64,000 nucleotides of DNA from Avena insularis (lineage: Eukaryota > Streptophyta > Magnoliopsida > Poales > Poaceae): contig CM042684.1 in NCBI GenBank assembly GCA_023614405.1, positions 203,304,941-203,368,940 on the forward strand, written 5' to 3'. Positions 43,865 to 53,793 of the stretch are shown one piece after another; the stretch's first letter is position 1, and the number at the start of each line of letters is the position of its first letter. The notes under the pieces were generated by a model that worked only from the letters and a program-made list of their open reading frames with translations, did not search any database and was not told the origin of the DNA. A program made the position numbers and the translations under genes.

Positions 43865-44884
43865 TGTTGAAGGCAAACCTCTAGGGTGGCCCGATCTTTC
43901 ACGAATCCCACTCAAATCGAGGATGGAGTGCGGGGGAAGGAGGGGAGGATGAACACAACGAACTCACGCACGAGGAACGCGATGAACACACACACACAAA
44001 ACCATGATACACACCAATAGCTCACGCCGGCGGTGACCGGTCAGGCGCAATCCCTAGGATCGGCGTCGGGTGGAGGACTCTCTCTTGAACCGGCACAGCA
44101 AGATGGGAGACTCGGTGAGATCTTGACGTCTTGGCAAAGAGGCACCGATGCCAAGGCCTTGTACAACCGGAGGCACGATGCAAACTCCAGCGAGGTTTGG
44201 GATATTTAGTGCTCCTTTGTCAAAGGAGCATGAGGCAAGAACTAGATAGATCCACAAGGGGTTTCCACTAATTCCAAATATCATGCCTAGGGTTTACAAT
44301 GGAGGTGGGGGACTATATATAGGCCATCCACTTAAATAGGGGTACTTTAGGAATAGAAGACAAGTTCTGGACGGACTAAGGGGTACATGGGCCGCAGGCC
44401 CAAAGGCCTTTTCATGCCTGGAGTCGGTCGGACCGGAGACTCCGTCCTAGCCAGAGAATCTGGTGTAGCCTCCGGACCAGCCTCCGGAGGGGCCTTCAGA
44501 TTGTCCCGGAGCCGGGTCTAGGGGGTCGAACCGGAGGTAGGGCCGGAGTCTCTGGTGTCTTCATGCCAAAGACTTTGGCAGGCCGGAGACTCCGGTGTGC
44601 GCAGACCGGAGACTCCGGTCTGAGCAGCTCCAGCGACTTCTGCTTCACGCTGTGCTCCTTGTTCTCCATCCTTGGGTGCTTGGTGATGTGTTGAGGCTTC
44701 GTACCTGATGATGCATAGAGTAGTTGCATGAAGTAGCACACCATCCAAGGAGGTATCAAATTGGCACGAGGAGAGGAGCGAGTTCACCTTAGCTTGTAGG
44801 AGTTTGGCTCGGGCACGAGTCATGGGTCCACTTGGGGGACTTGTTGGTGTAGATGTAGGAGCGTCCGCAGGACGGGCTGCATCA
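43865..44884 (-). mobile_element. Solo B LTR inserted in the D leader
   Basis: 1020 bp, TGTTGAAGGC ... GGGCTGCATCA, the full B LTR extent. The flanks are ATAAT (43860-43864) and AGAAT (44885-44889), a 5-bp duplication with one mismatch. It carries the Pol-tail segment (44700-44850), palindromes CCGGAGACTCCGG (44580-44620) and a TATATATAG box near 44315. It is the product of LTR-LTR recombination of a B element. Confidence 0.92.
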
Positions 44885-45356
44885 AGAATATTCATGCGGG
44901 CCAGGCAAGGAAAGGCTAATTTTGATACATGGAGATTTTTGTTTCGAGGAGAGTACGTGAGAAAAAGGAAACTAGTCTAAGAATTAATTGCTTCCGATTT
45001 TTGTGCTGATTTGGAAGATCCCAGGCACCAAGCATGGAGGTGATCGATCGGAAGGACGTTTCCGTCCGCTTCAGCATGGAGTCCGGCCAGATCTAGGCGG
45101 AAAAGAAGGAAAGTTAACAAAAAAAGTGAAGGAGTCCAACCACATCATTTCCACTTACATGAGGAAAGGAAAAGAACAAGAGTTGCACTTTTAGGTGAAG
45201 TAGCCAGCTTGAATTTTTTTGCTGCTGTGCATGTTGCTGCGGAACATTTTGCACCTATTTTTTTGGCTGCTGTGGACTGTTTTTATCCGTCGTACTAGTT
45301 TGAGCTGCTTTTTCCTGCCACGATTCAGATGGTCAGAATTCCGCTATAATTCAAAT

Positions 45357-45938
45357 ATGGATTCTTTTCCAGGAGATACTTTTGGCTTGAGGTGTACACG
45401 TGGCAAAAAGTCTAGTGCTGTTTTCAATGGCTATCCCAATCTCCTGGATGGAGTGGCACGTGATGCATCTGAGATTAGGTGGTGCCTACATAGACTTGCG
45501 ACAGTTGAGGAGTACCAAGATTGGGAAAGGCACATGGAATGGGGTTTCCATCGATGCCGCAAATACAATAACAAGTTTAGTGGGTATGATGGGTTTGTTC
45601 TTGCTCACCGGCGTGTGCACAAGGAGTTAGACAGTTGGTGGTCAGAGGTGGTTGACATAGATGGTTTTTCTCATACTTGGGAGGACTACAAAAGTTTTCT
45701 CCGTCATGGTTTCATACTACCGTATATGGAGGAAATCGAGCAGCCACCCAAGGTTGTGAATGGGATAGTGGATGTTGGCAAGAGTATAGCTCTTATACCG
45801 AAGGTCGCGATGGCTGTGACTACTCATGAGAAGTTGACAGTTGTTCCATTGCCGACAGTTAGCAAGGTGGCAGCCAAGATTTCTGAAGCGTTAGCGGTTG
45901 ATGTTGTTAGGGATGATGTTGGTAAGGATGTCGTGTAG
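45357..45938 (+). pseudogene. Gag-like protein of D
   Basis: From ATG 45357 (MDSFPGDTFGLRC) 193 codons run to TAG 45936. The central part aligns with the gag domain of A1: EEYQDWERHMEWGF, FSGYDGFVLAHRRVHKELD, SWWSEVVDIDGFSHTWEDYK and FLRHGFILPYMEE correspond to EDYLTWE, FDGYALRWW, MDWREMK and KARFVPTNYL. No CCHC zinc knuckle follows. Upstream codons to 45219 are open but hydrophobic and probably leader. The alignment is my own reading. Confidence 0.6.
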
Positions 45939-46019
45939 GATGTTGTACCATTGAGTGGGCTGAATTTGCAACTCAACAAGGTACAAGGCGATGCTTGCAT
46001 GACAGTTGACAAGGGTCAG

Positions 46020-46633
46020 TGTTGGAATTATTTCAGGCGCAGTGTATGATCAAAGGCAAAGCATGCAAGTTGATTATTGATGGAGGAAGCTGTACTAATG
46101 GCATTAGCAAGGCAATGGTGGTAGAATTGGGGTTGTCCACATGGCGTATTCCTGAACCTAAGCATCTATAGTGGTTCAATAGCTGTGGTATGGCGAAGGT
46201 AACTCATAAGGTGCGTGTGCCATTTACAGTTGGTGATTATGTTGATGAGATTACGTGCGATGTGTTGCCATTGGAGGTATGTGGGCTGTTACTTGGTCGT
46301 CCATGGCAGTATGATCGCAACGTTACACATGCTGGAAGAGCAAATACATATTCTTTTGTGCATGGTGGCAAACAACAGACTTTGAAGCCTATGCAGAATG
46401 ATCACATAAAGTCTAATGTAGAGCTGGTGGTACATAAGGAGAAGGTGTGCAAGGCTAAGCCAAAATCTGGGCTAGCTAAGGTGCAAGATGGCAAGCATGA
46501 TGCACAGTGCGACAATGTTGATATTTCTTCAGCTATGCCTGTAGATGACAAACCAGTGGAACTCATTAGTGACAAGCCAGTTGATGTGCATCCTCTTATT
46601 GCTGAGAGGAAGGATGTTGCAGCATGTGTTTAG
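46020..46633 (+). pseudogene. Protease of D
   Basis: It lies one frame away from gag after a frameshift near 46020. It reads ELFQAQCMIKGKACKLIID then GGSCTNGISKAM (DGGS active site), one TAG near 46170 (pekhl-stop-wf, where related proteins have Gln or Glu), EITCDVLPLEVCGLLLGRPW and THAGRANTYSF. A charged tail with Val-Asp repeats ends at TAG 46631. Confidence 0.85.
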
Positions 46634-47128
46634 AAGGTTGTTTGTGTTGACACAGGTGTTCAGACGGATGATAGTTGTGCTCCTGATGTTCCAGTGCATG
46701 TGGTGCAGCGGGGTAACAAGAGCAGTTTTGTTAGCACACCTGTGAGGCGTTTTGTTGGGACAGCTGTGCGGATGCATAGAAGCAAGGATGGACATGTTCA
46801 TTAGTTGTGTGGTCCAGGCATTACTCATCTTATGCTAGGTCGTGCAAAGAAGGTCCATGTTCAGCAACCACGGGTTCCAACAAGAGTTGAGAAGAAGAAG
46901 ACGGTGTCGCCTAGGTCTAAGCTCTTATGGAGACGCAAGGAGGTGCAGGCGCCGAGGGCTATATCAAGTCGAGCAGGCCAAGGGGGAGGATGTGGTGAGG
47001 AAGGCAAGCAAGACTTGAAGATGGCAAAGACGCGTGAAGCGATTGTTCATATAACGCCACCTTTCCGACCCGACCCGCAAGCGTTGGGGACAATGCTTCT
47101 TGAAGGGGGGATGATGATATGGGCATGA
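46634..47128 (+). pseudogene. Basic C-terminal tail of D
   Basis: The same frame as protease continues past TAG 46631 and TAG near 46802. It encodes QRGNKSSFVSTPVRRF, GPGITHLMLGRAKKVHVQQP and a Lys/Arg-rich stretch (RVEKKKTVSPRSKLLWRRK), ending through the polypurine tract at 47128. It has no catalytic motif. A nucleic-acid-binding role is a guess from charge only. Confidence 0.5.
47103..47111 (+). promoter_or_regulatory. Polypurine tract of D
   Basis: AAGGGGGGA immediately precedes the LTR start TGATGATATGGGC. Confidence 0.8.
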
Positions 47129-47659
47129 AGGAGGAGGTGAAGCCTAATTTCAGGACTCCACCAAGCTAGGTGATGTGGGCGCATCCCATTGATGATTGGC
47201 ACGCCAAGACGACCTACGATATGTAATGATAAGTCTAAGGTTGTGTCAAATATTGTTGCTATGTTATTGAGTCCGAGTCTAGGTTAGGTTCGAGCCTGTT
47301 GTGTGTTCGGTTTGGGTCTATCCAACCGACTAGTTGCAGGCCTCCTATTTAAAGGAGCCAGCCACCTAGGGTTTAGGGGAGTTCAGTTGTTTAGTCTACA
47401 AACTATATTGTGCTCCACCGTGTATCATCCCTCTGGGGACGGCGATACCGTTTATCATATTATTGTTGCGGAGGTTCTTGTGTTCATCAAGGATTGTCGT
47501 TCTTAGGTTTGAGGCGTGGTGATCTTCATCACGTTACTTGCTGGATTCGATCCTCTCCTTCAGGTGACGTTCATCGCGTTATTGGAAGATTACCATCCGG
47601 GTTGACTCGCTGTGAAAGATCGGGACAAAACTATAGGATCATTGGCTTGATCCGTATCA
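47112..47659 (+). repeat. 3' LTR of D
   Basis: About 548 bp, TGATGATATGGGCATG ... TTGATCCGTATCA. TATTTAAAGG near 47346 is a plausible TATA box. GTGAAAGATCGGG near 47610 is shared with the B LTR end. The LTR is shorter than A or B LTRs and lacks the Pol-tail peptide. Confidence 0.7.
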
Positions 47660-48440
47660 TAATCCCTACACTATGTAGTGGTGGTATGCATGGTATTGTA
47701 AGAGATAAGAGACAAATATAAAGGTAAGATAAGAAGTACTGCGAATGGTCGATCTAATGGTGGGTCTCGTAGGAAGCCATGTGCTTTGAGAGTTAACACG
47801 GTGGGTAGAATTACAATTTACATCAAGGACCTCATAAAAAATGAAAATTGCATCCAAGTCCATGCATTTAGCACAAGGACGACCCTAAAAGTAATCAATG
47901 AAGTGTGTGTTTTGAGCTAGAGGTTTACGTATACTAGATGTCATCGTGCTAAAGACTATTAGTAGAATATTTCTAGATGCTAAGAATAGAAAAGAAGATC
48001 CAATGGTTAGCAATGTTTGGATTTGCCAGTCTTGATCCAACGGTCAATGTTCAAAGTTAATCCATACACTATATGTAGTGCGTGGTATGGTACGTTATTG
48101 TAAGAGATAGGACAAGATAAAGATAATATAATAAGAAGTACTACGTGTGGCCGATCTAATGGTTGGTCTAGTAGGTGCGATGTGCTTGAGAGTGAACACG
48201 GTCGGTGGAAGTACAAGTTACATATCAAGGACCTCATAAACAATGAAAATTGCATCCAAGTCCATGCATTTAGCACAAGGACCCTAAAACTGAGCAATGA
48301 AGTGTGTGTTTTGAGGTTTGCGCATACTAGCATTCATCGTTCTCATCAAGACTATTAGTAGAATCTTTTTAGATGCTAGGAATGGAAAAGAAGATCCCAC
48401 AGTTAGCAAAATGTTTGGATTTGTGAGTCTTGATCCAACT
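47660..48440 (+). repeat. Tandem duplication of a 398-bp unit, unknown sequence
   Basis: Unit 1 (47660-48057) and unit 2 (48058-48440) share long blocks: ttgtaagagata, gaaaattgcatccaagtccatgc, tttagcacaagga, caatgaagtgtgtgttttga and atttgccagtcttgatccaac. They are perhaps 85% alike. No open frame or transposon motif is seen. The D LTR ends exactly where unit 1 begins. Confidence 0.75.
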
Positions 48441-50868
48441 TGTCGTCAAAACTCTTGTTGGATGGTTTCTCATATATTAATTGTGACCCCCGATGGGTAC
48501 CTCCAAAAGCTTTTTCATAGAACATTCACAGTAACCTAAAATTTACTTATCAAGTTCAAATCTGACCTATTTTCGATAAATCGACATAAAGTCATTCAAG
48601 TGGGTGGAGTTAGGTAGGCAGTTTTGAATTGGATCCATAGTACCAATCGTGGCCGATGGGCTATTAGATCCTATGGTTCAGAGTAGTTGGATTCATGTTG
48701 AACAATATCTAGAGCAAACTCCACCATGTTCTAGATAGTTATTATTAATATACTTAATGTATGCCTTTTTCTCTAACAAGACTATTGGTTAATAACAACT
48801 TAATGTTCGTTAAATCACATTTCATACAATATATACGAGTGTGGCATGTGCTTGTGTTTGTGTGTGTGTGCATGTACGTGTGTGTGTCCGTGTGAAAACT
48901 TTGGCTTGTGGCATTTATTTAGATCAATATTCTTCAGACTTCCTTTATGGGGGAGAATGTGTTGAGGGCAAACCTCTAGGGTGGCCTGATCTTTCACGAA
49001 TCCCACTCAAATCGAGGATGGAGTGCGGGGGGGGGGGGAGGAGGGGAGGATGAAAATGACGAACTCACGCACGAAGAACACGATGAACACACACACGCAA
49101 AACCACAATACACACCAATAGCTCACGCCGGCGGTGACCGGTCCGGCGCAATCCCTAGGATCAACGACGGGCGGAGGACTCTCTCTCGAACCGTCACGGT
49201 GAGATGGAGACTCGGTGAGATCTTGACGTCTTGGCAAAGGTACACCAATGCCAAGGCCTTGTACAACGCGGAGGCACGATGCAAACTCCAACGAGGTTTG
49301 GGATATTTGGTGCTCCTTTTTCAAAGGAGCCTGAGGCAAGAACTAGATAGATCCACAAGGGGTTTCCACTAATTCCAAATATCATGCCTAGGGTTTACAA
49401 TGGAGGTGGGGGACTATATATAGGCCAACCACTTAAACATAGGTACTTTAGGAATAAAAGACAAGTTCTGGACGGGCTAAGGGGTATATGGGTTGAAGGC
49501 CCAAAGGCCTTTTCATGCCTGGCGTTGGTCGGACCAGAGACTCCGGTGTGTAGGCCGAAGACTCCGGTCTAGGCCGGAGAATTCGGTGTAGCCTCCGGAC
49601 CAGCATCCGGAGGGGCCTTCAGATTGTCCTAGAGCCTGGTGCAGGGGGTCAGACCGGAGGGTGGGCCGGAGTCTCCGGGGTCTTCAGACCGAAGACTTTG
49701 GCAGGCCGGAGACTCCGGTGTGCACGGACCGGAGACTCCGGTCTGAGCAGCTCCAGCGGCTTCTGCCTCACGATCTGCTCCTTGTTCTCCATCCTTGGGT
49801 GCTTGGTGATGTGTTTGGGCTTCGTACCTGATGATGCACAGAGTTGTTGCACGAAGTAGCACACCATCCAAGGATGTATCAAGTTGGCATGAGGAGAGGA
49901 GAGAGTTCACCTTAGCTTGTAGGAGTTTGGCTCGGGAACGAGTCACGGGTCCACTTGGGGGACTTGTTGGTGTAGATGTAGGAGCGTCCGTAGGACGTGC
50001 TGCATCAGAATGATCATGACATGACTCGGAAAATTGAGAATGTCCTTTCCTGGTAATTGGAAACTCACACCGACAACATTGTTTACTACAAGAAGATGCA
50101 CCCATCTACCTCTGAAAAGACATTTAATTCAAGAGCAGTCTATCATGCTTACTTGTAGCTCAAGTCTAACTTAATTTCATTAAATTAATGCAATATCTTA
50201 GCAAGAAGTTGAATCGTACCTATATATCAACAAAACTCTTGGTGGTTTCCCATATATTAATTGACCCCTCCCCCGATAGATATGGGTACCTCCAAGAGAG
50301 ATCTTTTGTCAAACTTTCAAAGCAACCTACAATTTACTTGTTGCAGTTTAATTTGTACCTAATAATTTTGATAAATCAGCATAAAATCAATCAAGTGGGC
50401 GAAGTTAGCTAGGAAGTTTGAGAACTCATAAAACATGGGAAATCGTAAGTACGACATGTTGGTCCACGATATATGTTTGAAAACTTGCCTCGTGTGTCAT
50501 TCAGATCCATATTCTTCAAACTTGCTTTACGGGAAAGAACAATGTCGTCATCACACTCGGAAAATTGAGAATGTTCTTTCCTGAGATAGTAGGAAACTCA
50601 TAGTGATGGAATTGTTTACTACAACAAGATGCACCTATAGACCTCCGAAAAGACATTTAGTTCAAGAGCAGTCTATACCGCACTTACTTGTAGCTCAAGT
50701 TTGACCTAATTTCATTAAATTGTCAAGATGCAAAATCTATCTTAGCAAGAAGTTAAACCTATTGTCAAAACTCTTGGTGTTTTGTGATATATTAATTGAC
50801 CCCTCGATGGGTACCTCCAAAAGCTTTTTCGAAAAACTTTCAGGGCAACCTACAATTTTCTTAGACAC
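48441..50868 (+). repeat. Tandem array of a 530-bp unit, split by a solo LTR
   Basis: One partial unit lies left of the solo LTR (48441-48959, with about 240 bp of extra sequence inside it). One full unit (50008-50542) and the first 325 bp of a third (50543-50868) lie right of it. Markers: actcggaaaattgagaatg at 50024 and 50554 (period 530), and gatgggtacctccaaaagc at about 48493, 50281 (interrupted) and 50812. Non-coding; I recognise no element. A TG-rich microsatellite sits at 48855-48892. Confidence 0.75.
48960..50007 (-). mobile_element. Solo B LTR with perfect target duplication
   Basis: 1048 bp, TGTTGAGGGCAAACC ... GTGCTGCATCA, flanked by GAATG (48955-48959 and 50008-50012). Contents as in other B LTRs: Pol-tail segment (49800-49970), several CCGGAGACTCCGG-type palindromes (49525-49745), a TATATATAG box near 49415 and a run of 12 G at 49027-49038. 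Confidence 0.95.
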
Positions 50869-50899
50869 GAGGCTAGTAAATTTCTAAGCTACGTATAGC

Positions 50900-51107
50900 A
50901 AGGGCGTGTGCAGTGTCTAGAAGTAGCTATGAAAACTACTTTGGGTCCAGCGTTTAGAACTGAAGTGGGTCCACACAACCATGCTAAAAAAGAAAAATAG
51001 ACTGTTATCCAGTGAATAGTGGGCCCTCCCAATTGATTCTCTTAGATTTAAGTCTAGCACTAGAATCACCTTAAAGAATCTTTTTGTTAGCACTACCCAC
51101 TCCACCG
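50900..51107. mobile_element. Possible MITE
   Basis: AGGGCGTGTGCAGTG near 50900 and CACTACCCACTCC near 51095 form imperfect inverted ends about 200 bp apart, with AT-rich non-coding sequence between. No clear target duplication was found. Tentative. Confidence 0.25.
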
Positions 51108-51146
51108 TTAAGATATATGTTTAAGACTTGACATCGTGCTTGCTTT

Positions 51147-51508
51147 GATGTCTGGGGCCAATGGGCTCACTACCGTGGGGCCCCATTGTTATTAGTGGTC
51201 TAGTTATATCCTATAGCAACCAACGAATGTTAGCTCTGACTCCTCTATCTCTTCCTTCTCGATGAAGCCTCAACGCTCGGATTTGAAGGATGGTTACGAG
51301 GGCAGTAGGTGCCTATGGTGACTTTGTCAAGCTCAAGCCCCCCACCGGACAGTCTGAAGACACAATCTTTCGCAGGTGCTCATAGGGGTAGGATGTGCAT
51401 TCATGCGTTCATAGGGGTGAGTGTGTGTATGCATTTGTGAGCGTGTGTGTTTTGTAGTGGATTTTCGCAAAACTGAGAGAGATGGGCCTTCTGTTTGTAT
51501 TAAGTTTT
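51147..51508 (+). repeat. Promoter-like tandem repeat, unit 1 (left part)
   Basis: The unit starts gatgtctggggcc and contains atgggctcactaccg, attagtggtc, agcaaccaacgaatg and gatgaagcctcaacgctcgg. It ends with a segment (tgctcataggggtaggatgtg, tcataggggtgagtgtgtgt) that resembles the 3' tail of grass LINE/SINE-type elements. B2 inserted at 51508; the unit continues at 60104-60137. Units 2 and 3 follow after B2. Confidence 0.65.
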
Positions 51509-51524
51509 TGATGCAGCCCGTCCT

Positions 51525-51917
51525 ATGCACGTTCCTACATCTACACCAACAAGTCCCCCAAGTGGACCCATGACCCGTGCCCGAGCCAAGCTCCTTCAAG
51601 CTAAGGTGAATTCACTCCTTGTCTCATGTGACTTTGATACATCCTTGGATGGCTTGCTACTTCATGCCAATACCTTATGCATCCTCAGGTACGAACCCCA
51701 TGAAGAAATGCCAAGAGAAGGAGCCAAGCCAACACGAACCGGAGTCCCAGGCCAAACCGGCGCCAGGACCGGCGGACCAGAATCCTCGCCGGAACGTCCG
51801 GCGCACGCCCCGGCGGACCAGCGAACAGAAATACCGACGTGCGCTGACAACTTCCGGCGCCGACCGAACAGCGCATCTGTGAGCCGTTCCGGTTTCGACC
51901 GGAAATTCCGGCGGTGA
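51525..51917 (+). CDS. LTR-encoded Pol tail in the B2 5' LTR, open frame
   Basis: 130 codons: a Thr/Ser/Pro-rich start, GPMTRARAKLLQAKVNSLL, SCDFDTSLDGLLLHANTLC, ILRYEPHEEMPREGAKP, then a basic stretch that translates the palindrome array. The B2 3' LTR copy is in frame with integrase across the polypurine tract (PKGGVDAARPTDAPTSTP) but has TAA at 59202, where this copy keeps CAA. So in an intact ancestor the peptide was the end of Pol. Confidence 0.55.
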   Translation: MHVPTSTPTSPPSGPMTRARAKLLQAKVNSLLVSCDFDTSLDGLLLHANTLCILRYEPHEEMPREGAKPTRTGVPGQTGARTGGPESSPERPAHAPADQRTEIPTCADNFRRRPNSASVSRSGFDRKFRR

Positions 51918-51950
51918 CCGGAAATTCCGGCACCGATTCTGGCACCGCCG
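51800..51950 (+). repeat. Palindrome array in the B2 LTR
   Basis: Units include CGCCGGAACGTCCGGCG (near 51787-51803), GACCGGAAATTCCGGC twice (51898-51931) and weaker copies. The position between Pol tail and TATA box is the same as in B1, but the core is AAATT or ACG instead of GAC. Confidence 0.75.
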
Positions 51951-52529
51951 AGCTTATTATCGGAATCATCCCCTTGGACATCAACGTGGGTTTGATGCCC
52001 GAGAATATTCCTATTTCGTCCAGTTTTAACCCTTTTATGCCTAAAGTACCCCTGAACTAGTGGCTGGCCTATATATAGTCCTCCACCTCCATTGTAAACC
52101 CTAGGCATGATATTTGGAATTAGTGGAAACCCCTTGTGGATCTATCTAGTTCTTGCCTCATGCTCCTTGACAAAGGAGCACCAAATATCACAAACCTTGT
52201 TGGATTTTGCATCGTGCCTCTATGTTGTACAAGGCCTTGGCATCGGTGTCCCTTTGCCAAGACGTTAAGATCTCACCGAGTCTCCCATCTCGCCGTGCCG
52301 GTTCGAGAGAGAGTCCTCCGCCCGATGCCGATCCTAGGGATTGCGCCAGACCGGTCACCGCCGGCATGAGCTATTGGTGTGTATCATGGTTTTGCGTGTG
52401 TGTGTTCATCGTGTTCTTCGTGCATGAGTTCGTCGTGTTCATCCTCCCCTCCTTCCCCCACACTCCATCCTCGATTTGAGTGGGATTCGTGAAAGATCGG
52501 GCAACCCTAGAGGTTTGCCCTCAACATAT

Positions 52530-52542
52530 TGGTATCAAGAGC
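52530..52542 (+). promoter_or_regulatory. Primer binding site of B2
   Basis: TGGTATCAAGAGC, identical to B1, 3 bases after the LTR. Confidence 0.8.
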
Positions 52543-53793
52543 TTCATTGCTCACAAATTCCCCCATAAATTTTCTTCTATCCACCAAAAATTTGAAAATC
52601 CCCAAAAAGAGCCACAAATTTGCCTTCGAATCGATCTCTGGATTTGGTGTGTTTTTCGTGGTTTTGTTCCACAGATCTGTTGCTTTGGGTACCGATCTAC
52701 CTTTCTAGAACCTTTTCCCAGCCAACTTAGACAAATTTCCGAAAATTTTGACCGATTTGACTTTTGGAATTCGTCACGAACTCAAACCGGCACCAGGCTC
52801 GGTGGACCGGCCCAGCCGCTAGAAATTTCGGCGACAGTTTCGGCGAACCGGAATAGCCACCAGAATTTCTGACGGCAGGCTCGGCACCACCGGTTTGGCC
52901 GCCGAAAACTCAGTTTCAACCATTTTTGTCCGTTTTTCCTCTTGTGTTGTTCGTGTTTAATGTGCGTGTTGCCAAACTCACTTCAAGCTTCCACAATAAT
53001 ATTCACACCCCGCGTCATCGACACCGTGACACCGAACATCATCCCCAACACCGGTAGCAAGTCATCAATACCAAAAGTATAACTTGCTCCACCTTGTTAA
53101 CCCTTCGTCCTTGTGTGTATCTATCCTATGAGAGCAACTCATTTTGTGTTTGCCTAAGCATTGTGCACTTGTCCTTGGAAAGTGAGAGTGTGAGAGAAAA
53201 TACAAGAGTTAACATAGTAGTATAGAAAGGGAGAAAAAGAATAAAAATAAGAGAGAAAAAGAAAAAGCAAAAGAAAAATAGAAAGAAACATAGTCTCCCA
53301 ATACAAAGAGAGTCTCAAGCTTGTAAGCAAAGAGAGAAAAAGAGCGCGACCGAGGCAAGTGCACAAATCCATTTCTTATTTCTCTTTTGGCGAATGAGTT
53401 GTGGTCTCTCTGGCATGACACCGAGCGTAGTCTTCGTTAGGACCTTTTGGGCTCATTTTCATAGTCGTGCTAACCACATCTATCTCCATGTGTTTGTATC
53501 CTAGTGTTTTGTAGATCGCCTCCTATTTGCTTTTGATCTTTTGGTTCTCTACCACGTTTGACAATAACCTTTTCTTTGGATCGTTTCGTTTGGTTTTCCA
53601 CAACCCTAACCTTGCACCCGCAGCTTTGAGAGTTTTAGCTTTCATTCTTTAGTGTGAGTTTTGTTTGCGTTTTCACTTTCCAAACCAATAGTTCTCACTT
53701 GTGGTTTCTAGTTTGGTGCAATCCCCAAGGTGAGGTACAAGGCTAACACCACCATATTCCACTTCCATATACAATCCATGTGTGTTTTGCATA
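52543..53793 (+). other. Untranslated leader of B2
   Basis: Non-coding. Degenerate CCGG-type units (ctagaaatttcggcg, gaaccggaatagccacc, agaatttctgacgg) lie at 52780-52912, and a purine-rich stretch lies at 53215-53345. The gag ATG is at 53794. Confidence 0.75.

Larger units (their letters stand above)
43732..47659 (+). mobile_element. D: non-autonomous gag-protease LTR element (5' truncated)
   Basis: Leader (43732-43864 and 44885-45356, split by a solo B LTR), gag-like frame, protease, basic tail, polypurine tract and one 3' LTR (47112-47659). There is no RT, RNase H or integrase motif, and no 5' LTR or primer site. The protease is of the A/B type (DGGS, LLLGRPW), so it belongs to the same lineage and would need helper enzymes. 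Confidence 0.8.
51509..52526 (+). repeat. 5' LTR of B2
   Basis: 1018 bp, TGATGCAGCCCGTCC ... TTGCCCTCAACA. It includes the open Pol-tail frame, the CCGGAAATTCCGG palindromes (51800-51950), CTATATATAG near 52070 and AAAGATCGGGCAACCC near 52492. Confidence 0.95.

Noticed and set aside
45219..45356. Upstream extension of the D gag-like frame as a signal peptide
   Set aside because: It is hydrophobic, but ATG 45357 fits the gag start better and the upstream part looks like T-rich leader.
48855..48892. TG-rich stretch as Z-DNA or functional element
   Set aside because: Ordinary interrupted dinucleotide microsatellite without further context.
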